Shown in pieces: positions 8,144-16,351 of a DNA stretch of 46,642 nt. Numbering within the stretch: position 1 is the first letter of the stretch; the number at the start of each line of letters is the position of its first letter. Under the pieces are notes generated by a model, which saw nothing but the letters and a program-made list of their open reading frames with translations, searched no databases and was not told the origin of the DNA. This DNA is from Avimuribaculum sp964395975 (lineage in GTDB: Bacteria > Bacteroidota > Bacteroidia > Bacteroidales > Muribaculaceae): contig CAYNBZ010000012.1 of the NCBI GenBank assembly GCA_964395975.1, positions 1 through 46,642 on the forward strand, read 5' to 3'. Both the position numbers and the translations under genes were made by a program.

Positions 8144-8372
8144 ATCGCATGAGAAAAAGAAAGACTTCAAAGCGATCGGTTGTGTCATGGATGATTGCCG
8201 TGGCTGAAGACGGCATAAATGGGGCAGTAGCGAACTGTGTAAAGCCACTTTGGGAATGCTGTTTCTGAAATGGCTTTGACGAGAATATCGCCGAGTCGAA
8301 AGTAGCTGGGAATGAGTGCCGAGAAAAAGAATAACACAAAATAGGTTCTATTGGGCAGCAATATTAATGAGT

Positions 8373-8417
8373 AAAAAGGAACGCACTGTTACATTCCGTA
8401 TTGTGCGTTCCTTTTTT
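8373..8417. terminator. Bidirectional terminator between convergent genes
   Basis: AAAAAGGAACGCAC (8373-8386) is the perfect complement of 8403-8416, with a 16-nt loop. A T run lies at the 3' side on both strands. It serves the rightward hydrolase gene and the leftward glutamine synthetase gene. Confidence 0.9.
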
Positions 8418-8439
8418 CAAAAAGCTATGAAAAAATGTT

Positions 8440-10629
8440 TTATCGAATGAAAAGCAATTCGCGATATTTAGGTAATGTCCACATTTCATCGTCAACCATT
8501 AATTCGAGTTTATCGATGTGGTAACGTATTTCATCAAATAACGGGAATACTGTGTCGTGGTAAGCTATAGCCTTTTCACGCTCGTTATCGATTTTGTTGG
8601 CTACCTTGCGTGCATTCACCATTTGTGCCACTTTTTCGCGTATTACTGTCATGTGTTCTGCGATTTTTTCGATTGATTGAATTTCGCTTGCAGCGAGTTC
8701 TTCGAATTTCTCTTTGGGGAACAATGACTGTATCTTGAAAACATTGTCGAGCAATACCGACTGGTAACGTGTTGCAACCGGTAAGACATGGTTGATGGCG
8801 AGGTCGCCTAGTACACGGGCTTCGATTTGCACCTTTTTGGTGTAAGTTTCCCATTTCACTTCGTTGCGAGCTTCGAGTTCTACCTTGCTGAATACACCTG
8901 TGCGCTTAAACATTTCCACGTTTTCGGGTTTAAGGTATGCATCGAATATTACCGGAACGGAGGTCTCACAATCAAGGCCACGACGGGCAGCCTCTTCTTT
9001 CCATTCTTCGCTATATCCGTTGCCATCGAAGTGAATAGGCTTTGCAAATGTAATGAGAGCCTTTACTTCGCTAAGTACGGCATGTTCGAGCTTCTCGCCG
9101 GCAGCAAGGCGTTTGTCAATGGCTGCTTTAAACTCGTTGAGTTGGTCGGCTACTGCTGCATTCAGGGCAATCATTGCCGATGCACAATTGGCCGAAGAGC
9201 CTACGGCACGGAATTCAAAACGGTTGCCGGTGAATGCGAATGGCGATGTACGGTTACGGTCGGTGTTGTCGATAAACAAGTCGGGAATCTGATAAATACC
9301 AAGAGTCTTTCCCGATTTCGATGCCATATCGATTACCTCATCTTTGTCGCTTGTTTCAAGACGACTGAGTATCTCGCTCAACTGTTTGCCCACAAAGATT
9401 GAAATAATGGCCGGTGGTGCTTCGTTTGCGCCAAGGCGGTGTCCGTTGGTTGCCGATGAAATGGATGCCTTGAGCAGGTCGTTGTGCTTGTAAACAGCTG
9501 CCATTACATTTACGAAGAACGTGATGAATTGCAAATTGCTCATCGGTGTCTTTCCCGGTGCAAAGAGTAGTACACCGGTGTCGGTACCAAGACTCCAGTT
9601 ATTGTGTTTTCCCGAACCATTTATCCCTTTGAACGGTTTTTCGTGTAGCAATACACGGAAATTGTGACGGCGAGCCACATCATCTATAAGGAGCATCAAC
9701 AACAAGTTATGGTCGTTTGCAAGGTTTACTTCTTCAAAAATGGGAGCCACCTCAAATTGGTTGGGAGCCACCTCATTATGGCGGGTTTTGACCGGAATAC
9801 CGAGTTTGTGGCATTCTATCTCAAGGTCGAGCATGAATGCTTCGACACGTGTTGGGATAGAACCGAAGTAATGGTCTTCGAGCTGTTGGTTTTTGGCACT
9901 GTCATGTCCCATGAGTGTGCGTCCTGTAAGCATAAGGTCGGGACGTGCCGAGTATAGCAATTCATCGACAAGGAAATATTCTTGTTCCCATCCAAGGTAT
10001 GAATATACGTGCCTTACGTTGGGGTCAAACAGTTGTGCCACAGCCGTACCGGCTTTGTCTACGCTGTTAAGGGCGCGAAGCAGGGGCATCTTGTAGTCGA
10101 GAGCCTCTCCCGTGTAAGATATGAATATGGTAGGGATACACAGCGTGTTGCCAAGGATGAAAGCCGGAGAAGAGATGTCCCAAGCCGAATAGCCTCGAGC
10201 TTCGAATGTATTGCGGATACCGCCATTGGGGAAACTCGATGCATCGGGCTCTTGTTGTACGAGCAGCTTTCCGGTGAAGTCTTCCAATACACCGCCTTTG
10301 CCATCGTATTCGATAAAGGAGTCATGTTTTTCGGCCGTACCGTCGGTCAGCGGCTGAAACCAGTGGGTGTAGTGCTTGGCTCCATTGTCAAGTGCCCATT
10401 GTTTCATGCCGGCTGCTACGCTGTCGGCCACTTCTCGGTCAATGGGTTCTTTGTTATCGATGGCGTTCACAAGAGCATCGAAAGTTTCCTTTGGCAGGTA
10501 TTCAAACATTTTCTTGCGGTTGAATACATATTTGCCGAAATACTGCGAAGGTTTCTCCTTTGGCATATCAACTTTAACTGCCTTGTGGTCGAAAGCTTCT
10601 TTTACGACTGTAAACCTTAATTGTGACAT
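8440..10629 (-). CDS. glnN: Glutamine synthetase type III
   Basis: This 729-residue cytoplasmic enzyme makes glutamine from glutamate, ammonia and ATP. Its length (about 700-730) and its sequence mark the GS-III family first described in Bacteroides fragilis, unlike the roughly 450-470-residue GS-I. The N-terminal GS-III domain contains YFGKYVFNRKKM. The catalytic part has GRTLMGHDSAKNQ, TRHNEVAPNQFEVAP (glutamate/metal site), NGSGKHNNWSLGT (ATP/ammonium site), LGANEAPPAI and RNRTSPFAFTGNRFEFRA. The helical C-terminal region ends in YRELLFIR. No gene is coupled to it. Two -7 elements upstream suggest tandem promoters. This is the main ammonia-assimilation enzyme expected in the group. Confidence 0.97.
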   Translation of the reverse strand: MSQLRFTVVKEAFDHKAVKVDMPKEKPSQYFGKYVFNRKKMFEYLPKETFDALVNAIDNKEPIDREVADSVAAGMKQWALDNGAKHYTHWFQPLTDGTAEKHDSFIEYDGKGGVLEDFTGKLLVQQEPDASSFPNGGIRNTFEARGYSAWDISSPAFILGNTLCIPTIFISYTGEALDYKMPLLRALNSVDKAGTAVAQLFDPNVRHVYSYLGWEQEYFLVDELLYSARPDLMLTGRTLMGHDSAKNQQLEDHYFGSIPTRVEAFMLDLEIECHKLGIPVKTRHNEVAPNQFEVAPIFEEVNLANDHNLLLMLLIDDVARRHNFRVLLHEKPFKGINGSGKHNNWSLGTDTGVLLFAPGKTPMSNLQFITFFVNVMAAVYKHNDLLKASISSATNGHRLGANEAPPAIISIFVGKQLSEILSRLETSDKDEVIDMASKSGKTLGIYQIPDLFIDNTDRNRTSPFAFTGNRFEFRAVGSSANCASAMIALNAAVADQLNEFKAAIDKRLAAGEKLEHAVLSEVKALITFAKPIHFDGNGYSEEWKEEAARRGLDCETSVPVIFDAYLKPENVEMFKRTGVFSKVELEARNEVKWETYTKKVQIEARVLGDLAINHVLPVATRYQSVLLDNVFKIQSLFPKEKFEELAASEIQSIEKIAEHMTVIREKVAQMVNARKVANKIDNEREKAIAYHDTVFPLFDEIRYHIDKLELMVDDEMWTLPKYRELLFIR

Positions 10630-10703
10630 ACTTTTGTTTGTATTTGATATTTTTATGATTTTGCATCTATCAATAAGCTAAACTTTTGTGCGTGCCGCTT
10701 CTG

Positions 10704-10711
10704 CAAATATA
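10704..10711 (-). promoter_or_regulatory. Proximal -7 element of glnN
   Basis: CAAATATA on plus reads TATATTTG on minus, an exact -7 match. No -33 match is present. Transcription would start about 70 nt before the glnN ATG. Confidence 0.4.
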
Positions 10712-10777
10712 AAGATAGGCTTAATCATCTTTTGTCTTAATGATAGATATTTGTGGTCTTATCGCTGAAATTTGCTG

Positions 10778-10807
10778 CAAATATAGTCATAATGTTGCAA
10801 ATACAAA
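10778..10807 (-). promoter_or_regulatory. Distal promoter of glnN
   Basis: On the minus strand TTTG (10807-10804) and TATATTTG (10785-10778) are 18 nt apart, one shorter than the usual 19-21. The leader would be about 140 nt. Confidence 0.5.
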
Positions 10808-10910
10808 TTGTTTTCAAGAAATTTTCTTTGAAAATAGTGAAAAGTGTGGATTTTTGATGTCTTTCTGTTGATGTTGGCACAGATTACTGAATTTTTGTTT
10901 GTTGAGATAT

Positions 10911-10957
10911 GAAAATGAAAGGGACATGCCACATATCGTATGCTGAAGGCATGTCCC
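10911..10957 (-). terminator. Terminator of the ABC-F/Dabb operon
   Basis: GGGACATGCC (10921-10930) pairs perfectly with GGCATGTCCC (10948-10957). On the minus strand the stem is followed by TTTCATTTTC. It lies about 40 nt past the Dabb gene stop. Confidence 0.85.
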
Positions 10958-10996
10958 ATTGTAATGATAGGAGGAATTGCGTTGATGTGCAAGGCT

Positions 10997-11302
10997 CTAT
11001 ATTTCGTAATCGACACAGGCACGGAATAACTTGGCTTCTGCGATGATTTCACATGCTGCGATGTGTGCAGGATGCTTGGCGTAGGTTTCTATATCTTTCA
11101 TTGTTGGAACGACGGCTGTGAGTACGATGTCCCAATCTTCGTTGGGGTTGGAATTAATGCCCACTTCCATGCTTTGCAACACACCGATGATGTCTGGCAA
11201 AGTGAGCAGGGCTTCCTTAAACTTAAAAGCGGTATTGTAACGCTCTTTGGGTGTGCCTGTAAATTTGAAAATTACAACGTGTTTAACCATTTTTTTGAGC
11301 AT
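10997..11302 (-). CDS. Stress-responsive A/B-barrel (Dabb) domain protein
   Basis: This 101-residue protein (97 if it starts at ATG 11290) matches the dimeric alpha+beta barrel Dabb family (PF07876). Typical parts are the MVKHVVIFKF first strand, a central helix (AFKFKEALLTLPDI) after KER, a GVLQSMEVGINSNPNEDWDIVL strand region, and the YAKHPAHIAACEI signature near the end. Most family members begin at the MVKH methionine. The upstream ATG at 11302 overlaps the preceding TAA as TAATG, which favours re-initiation there; both starts are plausible. Family members are small cytoplasmic dimers of varied or unknown function. It is coupled to the ABC-F gene and followed by a terminator. Confidence 0.88.
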   Translation of the reverse strand: MLKKMVKHVVIFKFTGTPKERYNTAFKFKEALLTLPDIIGVLQSMEVGINSNPNEDWDIVLTAVVPTMKDIETYAKHPAHIAACEIIAEAKLFRACVDYEI

Positions 11303-12918
11303 TAATTGTTGTAAAGTTTTTCCTTTAAAGCGGAAATCTTCTCATCGGTGATGTAGTCGTCGTAGTCTATAATCTTGTCGATTATGCCGTTTGGCGTGAG
11401 TTCGATGACGCGGTTGCATATTGTCTGGATGAATTCATGGTCGTGCGAAGACATGAGTATATTACCCTTGAACGACTGCAACGAGTTGTTGAAAGCCTGT
11501 ATCGATTCCAAGTCGAGGTGGTTGGTAGGTGTGTCGAGGACAAGAGTGTTTGCGTTTGTCATCATCATTTTTGCTATCATGCAACGCATTTTTTCCCCAC
11601 CCGATAAGACCGAGGCTTTTTTTAATACCTCTTCGCCCGAGAATAGCATTTTTCCAAGAAAGCCTTTTAAATATATTTCACTTGTGTCGTCACTGAACTG
11701 GCTTAACCAGTCCACAAGATTGAGGTCAGTATTGAAAAATGCCGAATTGTCGAGTGGCAGGTAAGCCATAGTTATGGTCTGACCCCAGTCGTAAGTTCCG
11801 GCATCTGGTTTACGATTGTCGTTAATGATTTCAAACAATGCGGTCATGGCTCGAGGGTCACGGCTTAGAAACACCACTTTGTCGTTTTTCTCGATGGTGA
11901 AATTCACATCACGGAATAGTAATTCGCCCTCGACCGATGCCGATAGACCCCGCACTTCAAGAATCTTGTTGCCAGGTTCACGATTGGGTGTGAATATTAT
12001 GCCGGGGTAGCGTCGGGAAGATGGTTGTATCTCTTCGATATTGAGTTTCTCAAGCATCTTTTTGCGGCTTGTGGTCTGTTTTGATTTGGCTACATTCGCA
12101 CTGAACCGGCGTATGAATTCAAGTAATTCCTTGCGTTTTTCCTCGGCTTTTTTGTTTTGCTGTTGTTGCTGGCGCAATGCCAATTGGCTCGATTGATACC
12201 AGAAGCTGTAGTTTCCGGCAAACAGGGTCACTTTGTTATAGTCTATGTCGAGTGTATGGGTGGAGATGGCATCGAGGAAGTGTCGGTCGTGCGACACTAC
12301 GAGTACGGTATTTTCAAATCTTGACAGGTAGTCTTCGAGCCATGCCACGGTTTCAAGGTCGAGGTCATTAGTGGGCTCGTCGAGCAGTAGGTTGTCGGGG
12401 TTGCCGAAAAGCGCTTTGGCAAGCAACACGCGTACTTTCTCTTTTGCACTGATGTCGCGCATATACATTTGATGCTTGTCCTCTTTTATTCCCAGCCCGC
12501 TGAGTAATGCGGCAGCTTCGCTTTCGGCATTCCAGCCGTCCATTTCGGCAAACTGCTCTTCAAGTTCGGATGCGCGCATACCGTCTTCTTCGTTGAAGTC
12601 GGGTTTGGCATACAGTGCATCTTTTTCCTGCATGACTTCCCACAGTGCGGTATGCCCGCGCAGTACTGTTTCTAAGACGGTGCAATTGTCAAACTCGAAG
12701 TGGTCTTGGCTCAGCACCGACATTCGTTCACCTGCACCTTGTGTTACAGTGCCATGCGTAGGAGCGAGTTGTCCGCTTAAGATTCTCATCAGGGTGCTTT
12801 TCCCTGCGCCATTGGCTCCGATTATGCCATAGCAGTTTCCTGGCGTAAACTTCATGTTCACGTCTTGAAAAAGCACACGTTTGCCGAATTGTATTCCTAA
12901 ATTACTGATTGTTATCAT
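11302..12918 (-). CDS. ABC-F family ATPase (YbiT-like), one degenerate nucleotide site
   Basis: This 538-residue protein has two ABC domains and no membrane spans, so it probably acts on the ribosome. NBD1 has Walker A GANGAGKST (34-42), Walker B LLLDEP (177-182) and switch His210, but its signature is ISAKE (156-160) instead of LSGGE. The basic linker (about 245-310) is the P-site tRNA interaction motif region. NBD2 keeps signature LSGGE (438-442) and His492, but its Walker A is replaced by LSRDPRAMT (351-359), and Walker B reads LVLDTP, with Thr463 in place of the catalytic Glu. So one composite ATP site is intact and the other is lost. YbiT proteins also have an altered NBD1 signature. A resistance role is not indicated. 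It forms an operon with the Dabb gene. Confidence 0.93.
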   Translation of the reverse strand: MITISNLGIQFGKRVLFQDVNMKFTPGNCYGIIGANGAGKSTLMRILSGQLAPTHGTVTQGAGERMSVLSQDHFEFDNCTVLETVLRGHTALWEVMQEKDALYAKPDFNEEDGMRASELEEQFAEMDGWNAESEAAALLSGLGIKEDKHQMYMRDISAKEKVRVLLAKALFGNPDNLLLDEPTNDLDLETVAWLEDYLSRFENTVLVVSHDRHFLDAISTHTLDIDYNKVTLFAGNYSFWYQSSQLALRQQQQQNKKAEEKRKELLEFIRRFSANVAKSKQTTSRKKMLEKLNIEEIQPSSRRYPGIIFTPNREPGNKILEVRGLSASVEGELLFRDVNFTIEKNDKVVFLSRDPRAMTALFEIINDNRKPDAGTYDWGQTITMAYLPLDNSAFFNTDLNLVDWLSQFSDDTSEIYLKGFLGKMLFSGEEVLKKASVLSGGEKMRCMIAKMMMTNANTLVLDTPTNHLDLESIQAFNNSLQSFKGNILMSSHDHEFIQTICNRVIELTPNGIIDKIIDYDDYITDEKISALKEKLYNN

Positions 12919-12942
12919 TATTATTCATGAAAAATGTGGCTG

Positions 12943-12950
12943 CAAAGTTA
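12943..12950 (-). promoter_or_regulatory. -7 element for the ABC-F operon
   Basis: CAAAGTTA on plus reads TAACTTTG on minus, matching TAnnTTTG, 24 nt before the ATG. No clear -33 match lies upstream. Confidence 0.4.
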
Positions 12951-13125
12951 CGAAATATCACCGGAATAACAGAATATAATCGATGGATTAATTAGGTAAA
13001 ACAGTTTATGGAACAAAGACTGCGAAAATCGGGACAAATGCTTGAAGTGCCGGAGTATGTTTCGATAATGGTGTTAAGATATGTTTTCGGTTAAGTGTGG
13101 TTGTGCTTTTATTGTGATTACTTTG

Positions 13126-13133
13126 TAAATTTG
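13126..13133 (+). promoter_or_regulatory. -7 element for the 13156-15880 operon
   Basis: TAAATTTG matches TAnnTTTG. TTGTG at 13101-13105 is a poor -33 match at about the right distance. The leader would be only about 15-20 nt. Confidence 0.45.
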
Positions 13134-13155
13134 TGCAATGAATATTTGAAGAAGA

Positions 13156-13494
13156 ATGGGACGACTGTTTTATTGCATTGTTTTGACAGGTTTGTTGTTG
13201 GTGTCTTGTGGAAATACTGAGGAGAGTATTTCCATCGTTGAGGCTCGGCAACGTGCCGAAGTTGCTGCCACCAAGGTAATCGAATGCGACAGTACTGCCA
13301 ATTTGATGAATTTGCAGAATTGCATACTTCATGCCAAATCGGTGCAGAGCGAGTATCTTCTTCTCGGTGATACTGCGGCTGCTGATACTTTTGATGCTGT
13401 ATTCCGCCGATATGTCAAGCAGTGCAACCCGCAGCTTGCCGATGAAATGTTTGTCAAGTCAACAGCCTCTGCGCATAATAAAAGGAGAAGATGA
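13156..13494 (+). CDS. Small lipoprotein of unknown function
   Basis: This 112-residue protein has a short hydrophobic leader and an LVSC lipobox (Cys18), so it should be lipid-anchored in the cell envelope. The mature part is helical and charged (EARQRAEVAATKVIE, then FDAVFRRYVKQCNPQLADEMF) and ends in a basic HNKRRR tail. I do not recognise a family. Its stop overlaps the next start as ATGA (13491-13494), so the two proteins are translationally coupled and probably act together. It heads an operon that continues into polyprenyl diphosphate synthase and TatD genes. Confidence 0.75.
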   Translation: MGRLFYCIVLTGLLLVSCGNTEESISIVEARQRAEVAATKVIECDSTANLMNLQNCILHAKSVQSEYLLLGDTAAADTFDAVFRRYVKQCNPQLADEMFVKSTASAHNKRRR

Positions 13495-14126
13495 ATCGGT
13501 TGGCGGCATTTGCAGTTGTGGTGACTTTGCTTACGGCTTCGACAGGGAGATGCGACGGATTGCCCGATAGCAAGACGGCAGAGCAGTTGTCGTTGAGGCT
13601 TGAACGGTCATTGGGCGATGGTGATAGCCTTAGAGTGGTGTTCGCCGACATTGATTCATGGGTTGGACAAGCCGGTGTTGTAGAATCCATAAGCAGGCGA
13701 GAGCTTTTAATTGAGTATAGTGCTGTCAGGAGTGCGGTGGTTGAGGCTGTGATGATGACAATGCTTTACAATGCCTATTGGGTAGGATGGGAATTGTCGG
13801 AACGATGTTGCCGAAATCTCTTGGATTCAGTGATGTTGCCCCATGATGCGACAAAGCCGATGGAAATGGTGCGTAAAGCCTATCTTGTCCGTAATCTCGA
13901 TGGTGAGTGTGCAAGATTCGATCTCGCATTCCAAAGTTATATCGATGCACTGCCAATGACGCAGCAGATGGCGATTTACCTCAGAGTGGCAGGTATAGGG
14001 CGGCTTGCAGTTGCAGTAGCCGAAGAAAGGCAAAAGGATCCTGTCAGGGCAGCCGAGGCGGTCGAGACATTGCGTGAAATCCTTGGTAAGGACGAGTTTA
14101 GAGAGTTTATGAATGTTTACAAATAA
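13491..14126 (+). CDS. Exported helical protein of unknown function
   Basis: This 211-residue protein has an N-terminal signal peptide (cleavage likely after about residue 20, near STGRC). The mature part is predicted all-helical by eye: LSLRLERSLGDGDSLRVVFADIDSW, VVEAVMMTMLYNAYWVGWELSERCC, then MTQQMAIYLRVAGIGRLAVAVAEER. No enzyme motif or recognised family is visible. It overlaps the upstream lipoprotein gene by four bases and lies 15 nt before the polyprenyl synthase gene. Periplasmic location is inferred from the signal. The pair may be lineage-specific. Confidence 0.72.
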   Translation: MNRLAAFAVVVTLLTASTGRCDGLPDSKTAEQLSLRLERSLGDGDSLRVVFADIDSWVGQAGVVESISRRELLIEYSAVRSAVVEAVMMTMLYNAYWVGWELSERCCRNLLDSVMLPHDATKPMEMVRKAYLVRNLDGECARFDLAFQSYIDALPMTQQMAIYLRVAGIGRLAVAVAEERQKDPVRAAEAVETLREILGKDEFREFMNVYK

Positions 14127-14141
14127 TATGCTCCATTATTT

Positions 14142-15119
14142 ATGTTGAAATTTGAAGAATACGTTGAGAAAGCCAATCAAGCAGTTGCAGCAATACAATA
14201 TCCAAAGCATCCGGCAGGACTTTATGAGCCTATTGCCTACACCATGTCGCTTGGCGGCAAGCGGTTGCGCCCCGTGCTTACCTTGATGGCTTGCGATGCT
14301 TTTGCCGGCTTTTGCGGCAAGGCCGTAGATGCTGCCGTAGGTATAGAGCTGTATCACAATTTTACGCTCCTGCATGACGATGTGATGGACAAAGCCGATG
14401 TACGCAGGGGGAAGCCAACGGTACACGTTAAGTGGAACGACAACACGGCGATACTCTCGGGTGATGCAATGCTCACAATGGCTGTGCAGCATATTGCCCG
14501 TACACCATCGACTGCGCTACCGGCAGTGCTCGACATATTCAATCGCACGGCGATGGAAGTGTATGAAGGACAACAATATGATGTGGATTTTGAGTGCCGT
14601 AATGATGTGTCTGAAGCGGAGTATATCGACATGATCCGGCTCAAGACTAGTGTGTTGCTTGGCTGTGCTTGTAAGGTGGGAGCCGTCATAGGTGGTGCCA
14701 GCGAGACCGACTGTGATGCTTTATACCATTATGGTTGCGACCTTGGGCTTGCGTTTCAGTTACAAGACGACTGGCTTGACGTGTATGGCGACCCGGAAAC
14801 TTTTGGCAAAGAGATTGGTGGTGATATTGCCAATAACAAAAAAACTTATATGTTGATCAATGCCATGGCAGATGCCACAGGCAGTGATGCCGAAGAATTG
14901 AATCGTTGGCTTGCTGATTGCAATCCTGCACACAGGAACGAAAAGATTGCTGCGGTGAGGAATATTTACAATCGCCTCGGTATATCGCAAAAGACCGAAA
15001 AGGCGATAGCGCGATACACATGGCAGTCGCTCGAATGGCTCGACACTGTGTCGATGCCCGAAGATGCCGTTGCCGCTTTTCGCAATTTTGCTACAATGCT
15101 GCTTAGCCGGAAGAAATGA
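14142..15119 (+). CDS. Polyprenyl diphosphate synthase (trans, short-chain type)
   Basis: This 325-residue enzyme condenses isopentenyl diphosphate onto allylic diphosphates. It has GGKRLRP (38-44), first Asp-rich motif DDVMD (79-83) followed by RRGKPTVH, a KTS/LLG segment (168-174), and second Asp-rich motif QDDWLD (208-213) with GKEIGGDI and NNKKTY after it. The first motif is DDxxD without the two-residue insertion of bacterial FPP synthases, and Phe sits five residues before it. This fits a farnesyl/geranylgeranyl-range product, but chain length cannot be fixed by reading. Products feed quinone or undecaprenyl lipid synthesis. Its stop overlaps the next start by four bases. Confidence 0.95.
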   Translation: MLKFEEYVEKANQAVAAIQYPKHPAGLYEPIAYTMSLGGKRLRPVLTLMACDAFAGFCGKAVDAAVGIELYHNFTLLHDDVMDKADVRRGKPTVHVKWNDNTAILSGDAMLTMAVQHIARTPSTALPAVLDIFNRTAMEVYEGQQYDVDFECRNDVSEAEYIDMIRLKTSVLLGCACKVGAVIGGASETDCDALYHYGCDLGLAFQLQDDWLDVYGDPETFGKEIGGDIANNKKTYMLINAMADATGSDAEELNRWLADCNPAHRNEKIAAVRNIYNRLGISQKTEKAIARYTWQSLEWLDTVSMPEDAVAAFRNFATMLLSRKK

Positions 15120-15880
15120 TCGACACGCACACACATATTTACCTTTCTGAGTTTGATGCCGATCGTGGTGAGGTTATGGCTCGTGCCAAGGCGGTAGGTG
15201 TTAGCCATATGATATTGCCTAATGTGGATGAATCGACGGTGGAGCCAATGTACAAGCTCCACGATTCGTATCCTAGTTACACATCGATGGCAATGGGGTT
15301 GCATCCGACCGAAATCAAGGACGATTACATTCAGTCGCTTGACCGAATAGCCGGACGGCTCGACGACTATCCGTTTGTGGCAATAGGTGAGATAGGCATA
15401 GACATGTATTGGGACACCTCTTTCCGTTCTGAACAGCAGGATGCTTTTGCCGTACAGGTTGAGTGGGCGTTGCATCGCGACCTGCCCATTATAATACATT
15501 GCCGCAACGGACTTGACGAGGTGCTGGAAGTCTTCGACCGTTTCGAACAGTTGCCACGTGGTGTGTTCCACAGTTTCGGCGGCACGGTCGATGACGTGCT
15601 GCGCATACGCCGTTATGGCGATTTTTATTTTGGCATCAACGGCATTGTCACATTCAAGCGGTCGCAAGTGCCGGCAGTGCTTCCCGAGATAGGGTTAAGT
15701 CGTATCCTGCTTGAAACCGATTCTCCTTATCTTGCGCCTGTTCCGCATCGAGGGTTCCGTAACGAGAGTGCATATATTCCCGATATAGCCTCGTGTATCG
15801 CCATACATCTGAATGTATCTGTCGATGAAGTCTCGTCCGTCACCGATGCCAATGCCAAGTCATTGTTCCAAGTCATTTAG
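15116..15880 (+). CDS. TatD-family metal-dependent hydrolase (DNase-like)
   Basis: This 254-residue cytoplasmic protein has the amidohydrolase-type metal site of TatD: DTHTH (3-7), GEIGID with Glu92, IIIHCR with His128, FHSF with His152, and LLETDSPYL with Asp202. Family members have 3'-5' exonuclease or deoxyribonuclease activity in DNA repair and RNA quality control. Length is normal (about 250-265). The ATG at 15116 overlaps the upstream TGA (ATGA), placing it last in the four-gene operon. I see no strong terminator after it. Confidence 0.93.
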   Translation: MIDTHTHIYLSEFDADRGEVMARAKAVGVSHMILPNVDESTVEPMYKLHDSYPSYTSMAMGLHPTEIKDDYIQSLDRIAGRLDDYPFVAIGEIGIDMYWDTSFRSEQQDAFAVQVEWALHRDLPIIIHCRNGLDEVLEVFDRFEQLPRGVFHSFGGTVDDVLRIRRYGDFYFGINGIVTFKRSQVPAVLPEIGLSRILLETDSPYLAPVPHRGFRNESAYIPDIASCIAIHLNVSVDEVSSVTDANAKSLFQVI

Positions 15881-15997
15881 AGTTGTTGGTGCGCAAACAA
15901 ATGTCTTAAAAAAAGAGATAGATGTTAATTTTTATCGCAGTTCAGGGCACAAAATGGGCAATAAGCAAATTCTTTCACTAAAAATTTCTGTAATTTA

Positions 15998-16028
15998 TTT
16001 GTTTTTTCTTTAGAATTACTTAACTTCG
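15998..16028 (+). promoter_or_regulatory. Promoter of the susC-like operon
   Basis: TTTG at 15998-16001 and TAACTTCG at 16021-16028 are spaced by 19 nt. The -7 element has one mismatch to TAnnTTTG. Transcription would start near 16033, leaving a leader of over 300 nt. Confidence 0.6.
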
Positions 16029-16351
16029 CATTCAGTATCTAATATCTCTTGGCAGGAGAGCCAAATGGGCAAGTATTCGGACGGTGACGATAAGACGGAT
16101 GCAATCGCCTATTGCCTAATGCGATACCAAACTGAATAACGGCAGGCCTCAGGTCTTGCAAAACCTATGATTTATGATAAGTATTGAACACATGAAAACC
16201 AACCTATTAACAGTATTGTTTTCACCTTTGGAAGAGGTGGAGGTGTTTGTCATGCTTACATAAAGCTGGCTATATTAACAGACTTTTTAAGAGAGAGAAT
16301 ATCATAATTTTTTTAAGTAAAACCCAAATGTAAAACTAAAAACATTCTTGC
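16029..16351 (+). promoter_or_regulatory. Long structured leader of the susC-like gene
   Basis: This gene-free stretch is rich in local pairing. TTGGC/GCCAA closes 16049-16064. ATCGC (16104-16108) pairs with GCGAT (16121-16125), competing with GCAAT/ATTGC (16101-16105 with 16111-16115). GTATC (16035-16039) can close the domain with GATAC (16123-16127). AGGT/ACCT (16151-16166) and CACCT/AGGTG (16223-16239) follow. Alternative pairings suggest an RNA switch or small-RNA target, but it fits no riboswitch class I know. Confidence 0.4.

Larger units (their letters stand above)
10630..10996. other. Intergenic region with glnN promoters and upstream terminator
   Basis: Reading leftward, it begins with the terminator of the Dabb/ABC-F unit, then has two -7 elements for glnN. 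Several near-copies of TGCAAATATA or TGCAAATAC recur here (around 10702, 10776 and 10797) and could also be regulator sites. No gene is visible. Confidence 0.5.

Noticed and set aside
8150..8269. 39-codon plus-strand frame after the glycosyl hydrolase
   Set aside because: Very short, no recognised family, and a minus-strand frame overlaps it. It could be a conserved small gene, but nothing here proves that.
8827..10681. Several long plus-strand frames inside the glutamine synthetase gene
   Set aside because: They are antisense shadows of a clearly identified gene, and none has family motifs or a promoter.
11302..12918. Antibiotic-resistance ABC-F (Optr/Msr-like)
   Set aside because: The degenerate second site and YbiT-like features point to a housekeeping subfamily, and no resistance context is present.
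16029..16351. Known riboswitch (TPP, cobalamin, c-di-GMP) in the susC leader
   Set aside because: None of the diagnostic conserved cores of these classes is present.
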